Assembly: GCA_947483075.1 (NCBI GenBank)
Contig: CANKLE010000005.1
Coordinates: forward strand, 124,001-188,000
DNA length: 64,000 bases
Origin: Flavobacteriaceae bacterium
GTDB taxonomy: Bacteria; Bacteroidota; Bacteroidia; Flavobacteriales; Flavobacteriaceae
Direction of reading: 5' to 3'
Part shown: in pieces, positions 17,709-26,655 of the stretch
Numbering within the stretch: position 1 is the stretch's first letter
How the letters are laid out: each line of letters begins with the position of its first letter
The notes under the pieces: generated by a model
What the model was told of the DNA's origin: nothing
Database searches by the model: none
What the model saw: the letters and a program-made list of their open reading frames with translations, nothing else
Position numbers and translations under genes: made by a program

Positions 17709-19517
17709 ATGAAAAAAATTACTTTACTTTTTGCTTTAGCAATCTTGTCTTTTTCAAGTAACGCGCAAGTGTTACTTTCACAAGGATTTGATACTGCTTT
17801 AACGTGGTCAACTGCTCGTGTAACGGGAACTTCAACCACCACAGGTTGGTCACGTCAAACTATCGGAACTGCTCCTTCTTGTACACCATTCTCAGGTGCA
17901 GGTATGGCGCGTTTTTATTCGTACAACATTGCCGCTGGAAATGTTTTTCGCTTAACTTCTCCTTCAATAAATTTTGCTGGAGCGGGTTACAGAATCAAAT
18001 TTAACATGTTCCGTGATGGTGGATACAGTACAGATGCCGATAACGTAAAAGTGTACTACCACACTACTCTAGCAAGCCCTACTGCAGGAACTTTGTTGGG
18101 AACTGTAAACCGTTCTGTGGCTTTAGATCCAATTGTAGATGCAGATGGTTGGTATTCGTATTCATTTGACTTGCCTGCTGGAGTAACTGGCGCTGGGTAC
18201 ATGTCGTTTGTTGCAACTTCACAATACGGGAACAATATCTTTATTGATAATGTTTCTATTGAACAATTGCAAAATGATGATGCAGAAATTGTTGCTGCAA
18301 ACTTGGTTGATATCACGGCTACTACTGGAGCAACTCCAATTACTGGTTCATTCAAAAATTCAGGAATCAATCCAATTACTACAATTGACGTAAATTGGCA
18401 AGCTGATGGTGGCGCTATTCATACCCAAACTTTAAGCGGATTGAATATTGCTCACGGAGCTGCATACAACTTTACTCACCAAGATTCTTGGGACGCAACC
18501 TATGGCTTGCATTCAATCAATGTATGGGTAACCGCGCCAAATGATACAGACGCTACAAACAACTCGTTGACCAAATCGGTGTCTGTAGCAAGTAACTCAA
18601 CAACTCGTTTGCCTTTGTACGAAAAATTCTCAAGTGCTACTTGTGGCCCTTGTGCTACCTTTAACGGAACTTACTTTAGCCCATTTTATGCTTCAAGTCA
18701 CCAAAACTTCGCGTTCATTGACTACCAAGTAAACTGGCCAACTCCTGGAGATCCATATTATACTGCAGAAGTAGGAAGCCGTGTTGGTTATTATGGTGTA
18801 AGTGGTGCTCCAACATTGTTTGTAGACGCAAAAGACGGAACCAATTTTAACACTGCCGCTTTACAAGCAGATTTAGACAACGAAATTACACTCCCTGCTT
18901 ATTTTGTGGTGAATGCTACTCACAGCCCCTTAGATGGATTTAGCACCAGCGTAGATGTAAACGTAGATATTACTCCTTATTTAAGTGGTACCTATAAATT
19001 ACAAGTAGCCGTAATTGAAAAAGTTACAACTGGTAATATTTCTTCAAATGGAGAAACTGAATTCAAAAATGTAATGATGAAAATGATTCCGGATGCGGCA
19101 GGAACGGTGATTAACTGTACCTACAACCAACCCATCCCAACCATTTCTTTCTCTCAAGACCTTTCTAGTACTTTTATTGAAGAAATGACTGATTTAGAAG
19201 TGGTGGTGTTTATCCAAAGCACCAACAGCGGAAAAGGAGTAATGCAATCGGCTATCGCAACTGAATTGTTGGCTAATGATCAATTTGCAGCCAAAAAATT
19301 CAAAGTGTATCCAAACCCATCTGAAGGAACTTTACGCATTAAATCAGATACTCCAGTATCAGTTTCTATTGCAGACCTTACCGGTAAAGTGGTTTTCACT
19401 ATGAATGAAGTAACCAATGATACGCAAATGAACTTAACTTCTTTACAAAAAGGAATGTACATCGCTACCATCACTTCTGGTAATGACAAAGAAAACCAAA
19501 AGCTTCTTTTAAAATAA
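17709..19517 (+). CDS. T9SS type A sorting-domain protein with Omp28-like domain
   Basis: 602-residue secreted protein. Signal peptide 1-19. An N-terminal beta-rich region (about 20-185) resembles the choice-of-anchor J class of jelly-roll domains (TGWSRQ, FRLTSPSINFAGAGY, IFIDNVSIE). A CARDB-like middle (about 190-295) follows. A thioredoxin-like/Omp28 domain starts at LYEKFSSATCGPCATFNG (about 300-315, CxxC pair) and runs to about 510. The C-terminal sorting domain has VYPNPSEG near 535 and ends KLLLK. It should be released at the cell surface by T9SS. The CGPC motif suggests a redox or disulfide role, but Omp28 proteins have no proven function. Confidence 0.88.
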   Translation: MKKITLLFALAILSFSSNAQVLLSQGFDTALTWSTARVTGTSTTTGWSRQTIGTAPSCTPFSGAGMARFYSYNIAAGNVFRLTSPSINFAGAGYRIKFNMFRDGGYSTDADNVKVYYHTTLASPTAGTLLGTVNRSVALDPIVDADGWYSYSFDLPAGVTGAGYMSFVATSQYGNNIFIDNVSIEQLQNDDAEIVAANLVDITATTGATPITGSFKNSGINPITTIDVNWQADGGAIHTQTLSGLNIAHGAAYNFTHQDSWDATYGLHSINVWVTAPNDTDATNNSLTKSVSVASNSTTRLPLYEKFSSATCGPCATFNGTYFSPFYASSHQNFAFIDYQVNWPTPGDPYYTAEVGSRVGYYGVSGAPTLFVDAKDGTNFNTAALQADLDNEITLPAYFVVNATHSPLDGFSTSVDVNVDITPYLSGTYKLQVAVIEKVTTGNISSNGETEFKNVMMKMIPDAAGTVINCTYNQPIPTISFSQDLSSTFIEEMTDLEVVVFIQSTNSGKGVMQSAIATELLANDQFAAKKFKVYPNPSEGTLRIKSDTPVSVSIADLTGKVVFTMNEVTNDTQMNLTSLQKGMYIATITSGNDKENQKLLLK

Positions 19518-19531
19518 TAACACAATTAAGG

Positions 19532-19563
19532 GAGGGAACTAGCACTAGTTCCCTCTTTTTTTA
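19532..19563 (+). terminator. Rho-independent terminator
   Basis: A 10-bp perfect stem (19532-19541 with 19546-19555), a GCAC loop and a run of seven T. It lies 14 bases after the stop of the 602-residue T9SS protein and separates it from the next gene. Confidence 0.9.
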
Positions 19564-19574
19564 TACCCAATCCC

Positions 19575-20297
19575 ATGAAAAAATTTGTTTATTTGGTTTT
19601 TATATTTGCGGCTACTGCACTACAGGCGCAAATTACAGTGACCAAACACGACGGAACCCCAATAACAGACAACCAAGTGATTACGGTTACTTCTACTGCC
19701 TTCAATCAAGCGGCACTAGAATATTATGTGCACAATAATGGCGCCACCTCTACACGAGTGTTGATTGAGTGCACGGGCATGACCAACGCCGACGGAACAG
19801 GATTTGAACTGTGTTTTGGAAACGAATGTTTAGCCGCGGTAGCGGTGGGTGAAATCTATCCTAGTGCACCCGTTACTATTCCTGCTGGAGGTAGCAACGG
19901 AAACTTTGATCACTTTTACAATTCCAATCCGGGCAACGGCCAAATCATGGATTTTGTGTTCCGATTTTACCAAGTAGATTTAGGTGGAAACGAAGTAGGA
20001 AACTCCATTACCTTTACCTACCGATACAACCCCAACTTGGCGGTGAATTCATTTACAGCTCTACAAGCAATGGGCGTTCAATTACAAAGCACCACAATTA
20101 CCAATGCACTAGACTTGACCATAACTAAGACTATGCAGCTAGAATTGGTTGATGTCAACGGAAAAACCTTACGAAATAGTACGCTTACTACCGGAGAGCA
20201 AAGTATAGACGTAAGTCAGTTAAGTGCTGGTGTTTATGTTGCGAAATTTTCGACAACCGATGGCGCGAGCAGCAGTATAAAAGTGCTAAAAAACTAA
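19575..20297 (+). CDS. Small secreted protein with degenerate T9SS sorting tail
   Basis: 240-residue secreted protein with an MKKFVYL signal peptide cleaved near AALQAQ. The central region is all-beta in appearance (TVTSTAFNQAALEYYVHNNG, FRFYQVDLGGNEVGNSITFTY). The tail resembles a type A sorting domain: LELVDVNGKTLRNS, then LSAGVYVAKFST and a final KVLKN. The usual YPNP opening of the domain is missing (SFTALQAMG stands there). A strong terminator separates it from the gene before. No known function. Confidence 0.8.
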   Translation: MKKFVYLVFIFAATALQAQITVTKHDGTPITDNQVITVTSTAFNQAALEYYVHNNGATSTRVLIECTGMTNADGTGFELCFGNECLAAVAVGEIYPSAPVTIPAGGSNGNFDHFYNSNPGNGQIMDFVFRFYQVDLGGNEVGNSITFTYRYNPNLAVNSFTALQAMGVQLQSTTITNALDLTITKTMQLELVDVNGKTLRNSTLTTGEQSIDVSQLSAGVYVAKFSTTDGASSSIKVLKN

Positions 20298-20317
20298 GAT
20301 TTACTTCTTTATCCAAA

Positions 20318-20346
20318 ATAAAAACCGCCTTACTGGCGGTTTTTTT
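20318..20346. terminator. Bidirectional terminator between convergent genes
   Basis: Perfect 9-bp stem (20321-20329 with 20335-20343), loop TTACT, flanked by A and T runs. It serves the T9SS gene on the plus strand and the di-heme lipoprotein gene, whose stop is at 20345, on the minus strand. Confidence 0.9.
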
Positions 20347-21439
20347 ATTCGCAGCCTTGTAACGAATTGATCCATTGACCAACTAAATCTATGGCTTCTT
20401 GGTGTAGAATAGAACGACCAACAAATGGCATGCGGTAATTTGGATCATTGGTGCATAGACGACCATACAAAATAGAATTTTGGGCATCACCAGGAATTAC
20501 AAGCTGTCCAGTATACCCAGGCATAACATGATACGGAGACATGCATACGCCCATATTCGATATGCTACTGGTTTGATTAAATTCAAAACGAAGACGAAGT
20601 CCAGGAAAATCGGCTGTGCCTCCATCACGATGACAATGGGCGCAATTGATATCAAAATAGGAACGAATGCGCAGGTTTAAGGGTTGGTTTATATTGGCGT
20701 AATCAATAATCGACGGAATACTTGAACGTTCCGGCAGATTGTTTTCTAAATATCCCGTAGAAACCCATTTATCCAACTGATTGGTTGTTCTCGTTGAATA
20801 GGCTAAATTGTAATTTAAATTTTGCGGTTTAATGCCAATAGGATGAGGCACCTGATTTACCCCATGACACAGCAAACATTCGGCTTCTTTGGGGATTTTG
20901 TAGGTGATGCTTCGGGTGATGTTGTTTTCGTCAGTCCAAGTAACGGGTGTAGTACTCCCTGTCATTTGCAATACGGCATCGGTTTGCTCTTCGTTCCAGA
21001 CGTATTCGGCAAAAATCCACCCTGTTTCTTTGCGAATCATCAAACGTGTTTCTATAATGCGAGTAGTATTGGAAGGTTGCACGCGATGGTAAAAAAAGTT
21101 TTTTATCAAGACAGCGCCAACCGGCAATTCGAGCACCTCATAATCTGAAACGTAGGTGGCTTTCGTGTTTTTGGGCATCCATACGTAGCGCGACTTTTTG
21201 GCGTAATCGGTAAATAATTCACTGGCGGGTTTATACAACAAAAGCCCAACGGCGGGTTTCAGGTCTTTCATCGGACCGTCAAAAAATTTATAGCATGATA
21301 AATTGGTATAGGGCACTTGTGTTAAATCTGCCACCACAGGAGATTCGGCTATAGGAACATAGGCTGCGTCGTCATTACAACTACCCAAGAGTAGCGCAAT
21401 GATTCCACACAAAAGAGGTCTTGTCCAAGCGATTTTCAT
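20345..21439 (-). CDS. Di-heme c-type cytochrome-like lipoprotein
   Basis: 364-residue putative lipoprotein. The start is set at the ATG at 21439 (MKIAWTRPLL), since the longer frame adds seven residues before the signal peptide, which ends LLLGSCNDD (lipobox). Two haem c-binding CxxCH motifs are visible, CLLCH near residue 197 and CAHCH near 275. The layout resembles the SO2930-type di-heme family (named from memory). It would sit on the periplasmic face of a membrane and carry electrons; the partner is unknown. Divergent from the giant outer-membrane protein gene, with abutting promoters. Confidence 0.8.
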   Translation of the reverse strand: MKIAWTRPLLCGIIALLLGSCNDDAAYVPIAESPVVADLTQVPYTNLSCYKFFDGPMKDLKPAVGLLLYKPASELFTDYAKKSRYVWMPKNTKATYVSDYEVLELPVGAVLIKNFFYHRVQPSNTTRIIETRLMIRKETGWIFAEYVWNEEQTDAVLQMTGSTTPVTWTDENNITRSITYKIPKEAECLLCHGVNQVPHPIGIKPQNLNYNLAYSTRTTNQLDKWVSTGYLENNLPERSSIPSIIDYANINQPLNLRIRSYFDINCAHCHRDGGTADFPGLRLRFEFNQTSSISNMGVCMSPYHVMPGYTGQLVIPGDAQNSILYGRLCTNDPNYRMPFVGRSILHQEAIDLVGQWINSLQGCE

Positions 21440-21510
21440 AAATCTGATTTTGGCAAACAAAAATAAACATTCACGGATAAGTACCCCATAAATTCTAGCA
21501 AATTATGCGT

Positions 21511-21527
21511 CAAACATACTACTTTTG
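21511..21527. promoter_or_regulatory. Back-to-back divergent -7 boxes
   Basis: Minus strand: TATGTTTG at 21518-21511 for the di-heme lipoprotein gene. Plus strand: TACTTTTG at 21520-21527 for the large outer-membrane protein gene. Only one base separates them, so polymerases on the two promoters would overlap. Confidence 0.6.
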
Positions 21528-21551
21528 AGTGAAATCCGTTATCGGAAGAGT

Positions 21552-24500
21552 ATGCGTAAATTAGTTTGTCTTTGGTTTGTTTTTGCAATTGGCGTTGGCG
21601 CGCAAGCACAAGTGCTAGAAACACCCTATAAAGCCAAAATGCTTGTTCCCACCTACGACACCATTCACATTGATAGTGTGAGCATTAACAGCAGTTTTTT
21701 TAAAGTATTGAACCAAAACGGAGAGCCTATTGATGCTGCTTCCTACGAAGTTAATTTTCCAAAAGGACTATTGCTGTTCAAAAAAGAGTACCCCTTGCCT
21801 GCCGATTCGATTCGCATTCGCTACCTAAAATTCCCAGAACACCTCACCAAAAAATACAGCATTTACGATGATTCGCGCGTGCTCACGACCAATATTCGTC
21901 AGCCCAAATTGTTTAGTATTTCGCCTGTAGTTCCCAATCGTGCCACACCATTTGATGGGCTGAACACCTCCGGAAGCATCACCCGTGGTTTAACAATTGG
22001 CAACAACCAAAACAGTGTGGTCAATTCGAATTTAGATTTGCAAATTAGCGGAAAAATCTCCGATAAAGTAAGTCTTCGTGCCTCCATTCAAGACAGCAAT
22101 ATTCCGTTACAAGAAGGCGGATATTCGCAAAAATTGGACGAGTTTGACCAAGTATTTATGGAATTATACAGCGATCGTTGGGCGATACGGGCTGGCGATT
22201 TATTCTTAGAGAATAAAAGTTCCCGTTTTCTAAATTTCAACAAAAAAGTACAAGGACTTTCCTCTCACTTTAGCTTTGGATCTGACGAAACAACCCAAAC
22301 TACCGTATTTGCAGCTGCGGCTTTAGTAAAAGGACAATACGCCAAAAGCGCATTTACTGGACGCGAAGGCAATCAAGGGCCCTATAAACTCAAAGGGCCC
22401 AACGGAGAATTGTATGTGTTAGTGATTTCGGGATCAGAACGGGTATATGTAAATGGAGTTTTAGTAGAACGAGGAGAAAATAATGACTATACCATCGATT
22501 ACAATGCGGGCGAACTGCTTTTTACTTCTTTATTTCCCATTACGTCTGAGATGCGTATTGCGGTCGAGTACCAATATGCCGAACGGAGTTACAACCGCTT
22601 TGTTTCTTATTTTGGCGGAACCGTTTCGCAAGAAAAATGGGACATCAGCACGGCGGTGTATGCAGAAAGTGATCTAAAAAATCAACCCTTGCAACAAGCC
22701 CTCACGGAAGAACAAATTGCCGTTTTGAGCACTGCCGGCGACGACACCTCAGCCATGTATGCCAGCTCGGCCTATCTAGACAGCTATGCCGCCTCGAAGG
22801 TGTTGTACAAAAAAATAACTGCCAGTGGCGTTACTTATTTTGTCTATTCTAATAATCCAGCAGAGGTGCTGTACAATGTTCGATTTACTTTACTTGGCCC
22901 AAATCAAGGCGATTATGTACTCTCGAATGCCTCGGTGGTAGGCAAATTATTTGAATATATCGCACCGATCAATGGGGTAAAACAAGGGAGCTATGATCCT
23001 GTTATTAAATTGGTTCCCCCAACCAAAACGCAGGTGGCCAACCTCTCGGGATCGATACATCCCAGCGAAAAGACCAACATCAATTGGGAATTGGCCGTGA
23101 GTCAAAACGATGCCAATTTATATTCTTCCCTAAACGACGGCAACAACAATGGTCTCGCCGGCAAATGGAATATCAAACAACGGCTTTTATCCAAAAAATG
23201 GCAGATAGATGCCAGCAGCTCCTTTCAGTATTTGCAAGAAAATTTCAAAACTGTAGAACGCCTCAACAGCATAGAATTTGCGCGCGACTGGAATTTGGGG
23301 GGTTTTTCGGGAAACCAAAGCTTGCTGAGCGGAAGTCTCGAAGCAACTTTACCCCAAAAAGGATCGCTGCAGTATCAGTTTGAAAACTTGGGATTTTCTC
23401 GCTTTTTTAACGGAAATCGTCACCAAATTTCTGGCTTGTTTCAGTTGGAGCATTGGACCTTGCAAAACAAAGGCAGCGTGATGAAAAGCGACAGTCAACT
23501 GGCTACGACTAGCTTTGTTCGGGAGCAATTCGTCAACAAATGGCACCGCAATAAAAACTGGATCGGCACTTCTCTTCGCCTAGAAGACAACCAAGAGCGG
23601 CTTAAAAGCACGCGTATTTTAAGTCCGTTAAGTCAGCGTTTTACTGAGTTGGGCGCCTTCATAGGCCGAGGCGACAGCACCAAGGTCTATGCCCAATTGG
23701 GGTATTTACAACGCCGCACCGACAGTTTGCAAAATGGAGTGCTCCAACACGTGAGCCGTTCGCATTCGTATTACTTGAAATCAAAAATCTTGCAATCGGA
23801 GGATAGAGATTTGGCGGTTTTTATCAATTACCGCCGACTCGAATTTGTAGATCCAAGCCTAAAAAATCAACCTTCGCTCAACTCTAGAATCCTCTATAAC
23901 GACAATTTTGGCGGCAAATTACTGCAAACTACTACGGCCTATGAAACGGCTTCGGGCGCCATCGCCCAACAAGAATTTACCTACATCGAAGTGCCTCCTG
24001 GACAAGGTGTCTATACCTGGATTGATTACAACAGCAATGGCGTGCAAGAGCTCGAAGAATTTGAGGTGGCTCCTTTTCCCGATCAGGCCAAATTTATTCG
24101 GGTGTATTTGCCTTCCCAAGTGTTTTTGCAAACCCACCAAAATAAATTCTCCGAATCGGTGAGCTGGAACCCGCTGCAGTGGCGTTCCTCAAACGGGTTT
24201 AAACACCTCGTTTCTTACTTGTACAACCAAACGGCCTTCAGCATTGACCGAAAATTGGAGCGCGATGGCGATCATTTTAATGTAAATCCTTTTGGTTCAT
24301 CGGGAGCAAACTTATTGGGCTTACAACAAAATTTTAGAAACAGCTTTTTTATCAATCGTGGCAAACAATTCCATTCGATAACCTATACTTTTTTGGAAAG
24401 TAAGGCGCAAAACTTGCTTTCATTTGGCGCGCAATCTAGCCGAAATACCGGTCACCAGCTGCAATACAACCACCTCATTGCCAAAACCTGGCTCCTAGGA

Positions 24501-24965
24501 TTTACGGGCAAAACAGCGGTCTCAAACTTTTCGGCCAACGGCTATAGTTCACGAAATTATGCCATTTGTAGCTATTTTGTCTCCCCAAAATTGTCCTATA
24601 TTTTTTCGCAAAATGCCAGCTTGGATGTATTTATAGAACGACAAACCAAAGCCAACCAGTTGGGTGGTTTAGAACAACTCAAACAAACCCGCATCGGCAG
24701 TTCGTTTGCCTATACAGGAGATAAGAAAGTAACACTAAACGGGGAATATTCCTTTTACAACAATGCGTTTACAGGCGATGCCTTTACCCCAGCGGCGTTT
24801 CAGATGTTAGAAGGGCTGCAGCCCGGAAAAAATAGCACCTGGCGTTTATTGGCCCAAAAAAACCTCACAAAGTATTTAGAACTCAACCTGAATTACCAAG
24901 GACGCAAAAGCGAAAACAATCCGGTGGTGCACATTGGGTCGGTGCAGCTGCGGGCGTATTTTTAA
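21552..24965 (+). CDS. Giant outer-membrane beta-barrel protein, unknown function
   Basis: 1137 residues. The start is set at the ATG at 21552 (MRKLVCLWF) because the frame upstream opens with TTG and lacks a signal peptide, whereas here a Sec signal ends GVGAQAQ. A beta-rich N-terminal region contains ITRGLTIGNNQNSVVNSNLDLQ near 150-170, followed by long alternating hydrophobic/aromatic strands and a last residue Phe (LRAYF), the usual outer-membrane barrel end signal. The N-terminal phrase recalls parts of the SprA-type T9SS translocon proteins, but length and overall pattern do not match SprA. I cannot name the family. Single gene, divergent from the di-heme lipoprotein. Confidence 0.8.
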   Translation: MRKLVCLWFVFAIGVGAQAQVLETPYKAKMLVPTYDTIHIDSVSINSSFFKVLNQNGEPIDAASYEVNFPKGLLLFKKEYPLPADSIRIRYLKFPEHLTKKYSIYDDSRVLTTNIRQPKLFSISPVVPNRATPFDGLNTSGSITRGLTIGNNQNSVVNSNLDLQISGKISDKVSLRASIQDSNIPLQEGGYSQKLDEFDQVFMELYSDRWAIRAGDLFLENKSSRFLNFNKKVQGLSSHFSFGSDETTQTTVFAAAALVKGQYAKSAFTGREGNQGPYKLKGPNGELYVLVISGSERVYVNGVLVERGENNDYTIDYNAGELLFTSLFPITSEMRIAVEYQYAERSYNRFVSYFGGTVSQEKWDISTAVYAESDLKNQPLQQALTEEQIAVLSTAGDDTSAMYASSAYLDSYAASKVLYKKITASGVTYFVYSNNPAEVLYNVRFTLLGPNQGDYVLSNASVVGKLFEYIAPINGVKQGSYDPVIKLVPPTKTQVANLSGSIHPSEKTNINWELAVSQNDANLYSSLNDGNNNGLAGKWNIKQRLLSKKWQIDASSSFQYLQENFKTVERLNSIEFARDWNLGGFSGNQSLLSGSLEATLPQKGSLQYQFENLGFSRFFNGNRHQISGLFQLEHWTLQNKGSVMKSDSQLATTSFVREQFVNKWHRNKNWIGTSLRLEDNQERLKSTRILSPLSQRFTELGAFIGRGDSTKVYAQLGYLQRRTDSLQNGVLQHVSRSHSYYLKSKILQSEDRDLAVFINYRRLEFVDPSLKNQPSLNSRILYNDNFGGKLLQTTTAYETASGAIAQQEFTYIEVPPGQGVYTWIDYNSNGVQELEEFEVAPFPDQAKFIRVYLPSQVFLQTHQNKFSESVSWNPLQWRSSNGFKHLVSYLYNQTAFSIDRKLERDGDHFNVNPFGSSGANLLGLQQNFRNSFFINRGKQFHSITYTFLESKAQNLLSFGAQSSRNTGHQLQYNHLIAKTWLLGFTGKTAVSNFSANGYSSRNYAICSYFVSPKLSYIFSQNASLDVFIERQTKANQLGGLEQLKQTRIGSSFAYTGDKKVTLNGEYSFYNNAFTGDAFTPAAFQMLEGLQPGKNSTWRLLAQKNLTKYLELNLNYQGRKSENNPVVHIGSVQLRAYF

Positions 24966-25235
24966 TTGATAATTAAAAATGAATAATTAATAATTGCATT
25001 GGTATACTAAGAACCGATTAGAGCTTACGGCATTGGGTGGGAAGCGGGAAAATGGAAGTGGGAAGTTTAAGAATCGTGAAGAAATACAAACTGTCTGATT
25101 CAATAATTCGGAAGCGTTTTCTGGGTTTTAGGAGGTGAACCTATTTTGATCGCCGAAAATCACAGGTATTGATTTTTTGTTTCTATTTCATCAAGGAAAA
25201 AGTAAGGAAAGAGGTTTGATTAACAATTCTACCTC
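24966..25235. repeat. Repeat-bearing gap with family 1 copy A
   Basis: Starts with AATTATT-type words, then a family 3 tail (GTATACTAAGAAC near 25003-25015). A degenerate family 1 copy occupies about 25074-25202. It shares GTGAAGAAA, TTTTAGGAGGTGAACC, GATCGCCGAAAATC and CATCAAGGAAAAAG with copies B (26150-26302) and C (58236-58386). Its first stem is largely decayed. The unit lies just downstream of higA. Confidence 0.75.
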
Positions 25236-25592
25236 TTAATAGGTTTGGATCAAAACATCCGTAGGAATATTTAATCGGTCATGCAATTGACGAATCATTT
25301 CCAAGGTTAATTTTCTTTTCTTATTTAGTATTTCGCTTGCGCGACTTTTTAACCCAACAATATTGGCTAAATCCGTTTGATTATACCCCATTTGTTCCAT
25401 TCTGAATTTGATTGCTTCAATTGGATCGGGCAAACCGATAGGGAAATGTTCATTCTCATATTGGTCCACCAAAATCCCAAGCACTTCAAGTTCGTCGCCT
25501 TCTGGGGAACCTTTCTTTGCATCAAAAATTGACTCAAGTCTTTCGAGCGCTTGCTTATAATCTTTGTCTGTTTTTATTGGTTTAATTTCCAT
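25236..25592 (-). CDS. higA: HigA-type antitoxin, XRE/HTH transcriptional regulator
   Basis: 118-residue antitoxin. An acidic N-terminal region (about 1-60) matches the HigA group that binds the toxin. A Cro/C1-type helix-turn-helix covers about 62-112: MGYNQTDLANIVGLKSRASEILNKK. It follows the toxin gene by five bases on the minus strand (toxin first, the higBA order). As an autorepressor it should bind the palindrome at 25924-25938, which overlaps the toxin promoter. The module is enclosed by copies of the intergenic repeats, suggesting it is a mobile or recently exchanged block. Confidence 0.9.
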   Translation of the reverse strand: MEIKPIKTDKDYKQALERLESIFDAKKGSPEGDELEVLGILVDQYENEHFPIGLPDPIEAIKFRMEQMGYNQTDLANIVGLKSRASEILNKKRKLTLEMIRQLHDRLNIPTDVLIQTY

Positions 25593-25597
25593 AGCAG

Positions 25598-25891
25598 TTA
25601 AATTTCGTTTGCGTTTATCTTGTCATATGCTGCGTGCGTTCCAATAAATCGAATCCAAACCATTTGGTAATCATAATTTATCTTTACAACCAATCTGTAC
25701 TTGTTTCCTTTAATGTTGAAGACAATTCTATTATCGTTTAGAATACTCGCGCTCGGATATTCTTTTTTGATTTGATTGGGATTTTTCCAAACTGCATTAC
25801 TTGCTTCCTGAAACCACGATTTGAGTTGTTGTTCACAACCCGAATGGGCTTCCCAAAAATCACGCAGTATTTTTTTGGCAATGACTCTCAA
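25598..25891 (-). CDS. higB: HigB-type mRNA interferase toxin, TTG start
   Basis: 97-residue RelE/HigB-fold toxin that cleaves mRNA on the ribosome. The family N-terminus MRVIAKK begins at a TTG codon (25891-25889), and an in-frame TGA two codons upstream excludes an earlier start. Conserved features: FWEAHSGCEQQLKSWFQE near 12-29, NRIVFNIKGNKYRLVVKINY near 52-72, and a C-terminal VWIRFIGTHAAYDKI with the His expected near the active site. The weak start codon probably lowers toxin output relative to the ATG-initiated antitoxin. Confidence 0.92.
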   Translation of the reverse strand: MRVIAKKILRDFWEAHSGCEQQLKSWFQEASNAVWKNPNQIKKEYPSASILNDNRIVFNIKGNKYRLVVKINYDYQMVWIRFIGTHAAYDKINANEI

Positions 25892-25907
25892 GTTTCAAAA
25901 TTTTGGA

Positions 25908-25938
25908 CGAAGATAATAAGAAGTTCCCAATATGGGAA
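25908..25938 (-). promoter_or_regulatory. Candidate HigA operator over the higBA promoter
   Basis: Perfect inverted repeat TTCCCA-ATA-TGGGAA at 25924-25938. On the minus strand it stands just upstream of a near-consensus -7 box, TATCTTCG (25915-25908), so it would occupy the promoter spacer. Transcription would begin about ten bases before the TTG start. Confidence 0.55.
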
Positions 25939-26523
25939 ATAAATGTAAGTTAAATTATTGAAATTGTCATTCAGCTTAGATGAGAGATGAAAAGATGAGA
26001 GACAGATTGGTGAAATTCCAATTCTGAAATTCCAATCCCGAAGCTTCGGGACTCGGGTGTTGATTTGTAGAAGTATACTAAGTACAATTTTGGCTCTTAG
26101 AAATTCTGCCACGACCATCGGATTTGGCAGGGCAGGATCCACTAGGTGATCCCGAAGTTTCGGGACCGTGAAGAAACACAAACTGTTTGACCCGCTTTAG
26201 CGAGGGAGTTTTTGTGTTTTAGGAAGTGAACCACTAGTGGATGGCCGAAAATCCCAGGTCTTGATTTTTTGTTTCTTTTTCATCAAGAAAAAAGAAAAAA
26301 AGATATTTTATTAACTAATAAACACACACACCCAGCCCCTCTCAAGAGGGGAGTTTTGCGAACTATACTAAGAACGGCTGACAGCTGACAGCTTTCAGCT
26401 GTTAGCCACGAATACACGGATTATAAATTACAATGACGAATCCCGACGCTTCGGGAGCAAATTTCAATATCCTTCAATGGCACTTCCGAAGACTCCTCCG
26501 ACCATCGGATTTGGCAGGAACAC
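25939..26523. repeat. Composite intergenic repeat mosaic B
   Basis: Gene-free stretch built of modules in this order: TCCCGAAG-type palindrome (26036-26051), AGTATACTAAG remnant (about 26080-26095), GACCATCGGATTTGGCAGG (about 26112-26130), palindrome (26150-26165), family 1 copy B (26150-26302; stem 26174-26182 with 26211-26219), family 3 copy 2 (26322-26379), CTGACAG words, palindrome (26441-26456) and a 40-base family 4 unit (26479-26518). The same module set recurs inverted at 58031-58455. Confidence 0.8.
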
Positions 26524-26555
26524 AAAAAAAAGCCTCACATTGCTGTAAGGCTTTT
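26524..26555 (-). terminator. Terminator of tRNA-Ala
   Basis: On the minus strand, AAAGCCTTAC pairs with GTGAGGCTTT around a short loop and is followed by a T run (26530-26524). It lies ten bases past the tRNA 3' end. Confidence 0.8.
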
Positions 26556-26564
26556 AAACTGTTG

Positions 26565-26638
26565 TGGAGAATACCGGAATCGAACCGGTTACCTCTTGCC
26601 TGCCAGGCAAGCGCTCTAGCCAAGTGAGCTAATCCCCC
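26565..26638 (-). tRNA. tRNA-Ala, anticodon GGC
   Basis: 74-base cloverleaf on the minus strand. The acceptor GGGGGAT pairs with ATTCTCC and has the G3-U70 wobble that marks tRNA-Ala. D-arm GCTC/GAGC. Anticodon stem CTTGC/GCAAG with loop CTGGCAG, giving anticodon GGC. T-arm ACCGG-TTCGATT-CCGGT. CCA is not encoded. It is followed by its own terminator. Confidence 0.95.
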
Positions 26639-26655
26639 ATTCGGCTGCAAATATA

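Noticed and set aside
25888..26181. 97-residue minus-strand ORF upstream of higB
   Set aside because: It is made of palindromes and repeat modules (CCCGAAG, GACCATCGG); no coding character.
26536..26640. tRNA-Gly (GCC) reading of the tRNA
   Set aside because: Read on the correct (minus) strand the anticodon is GGC and the G3-U70 pair marks tRNA-Ala.
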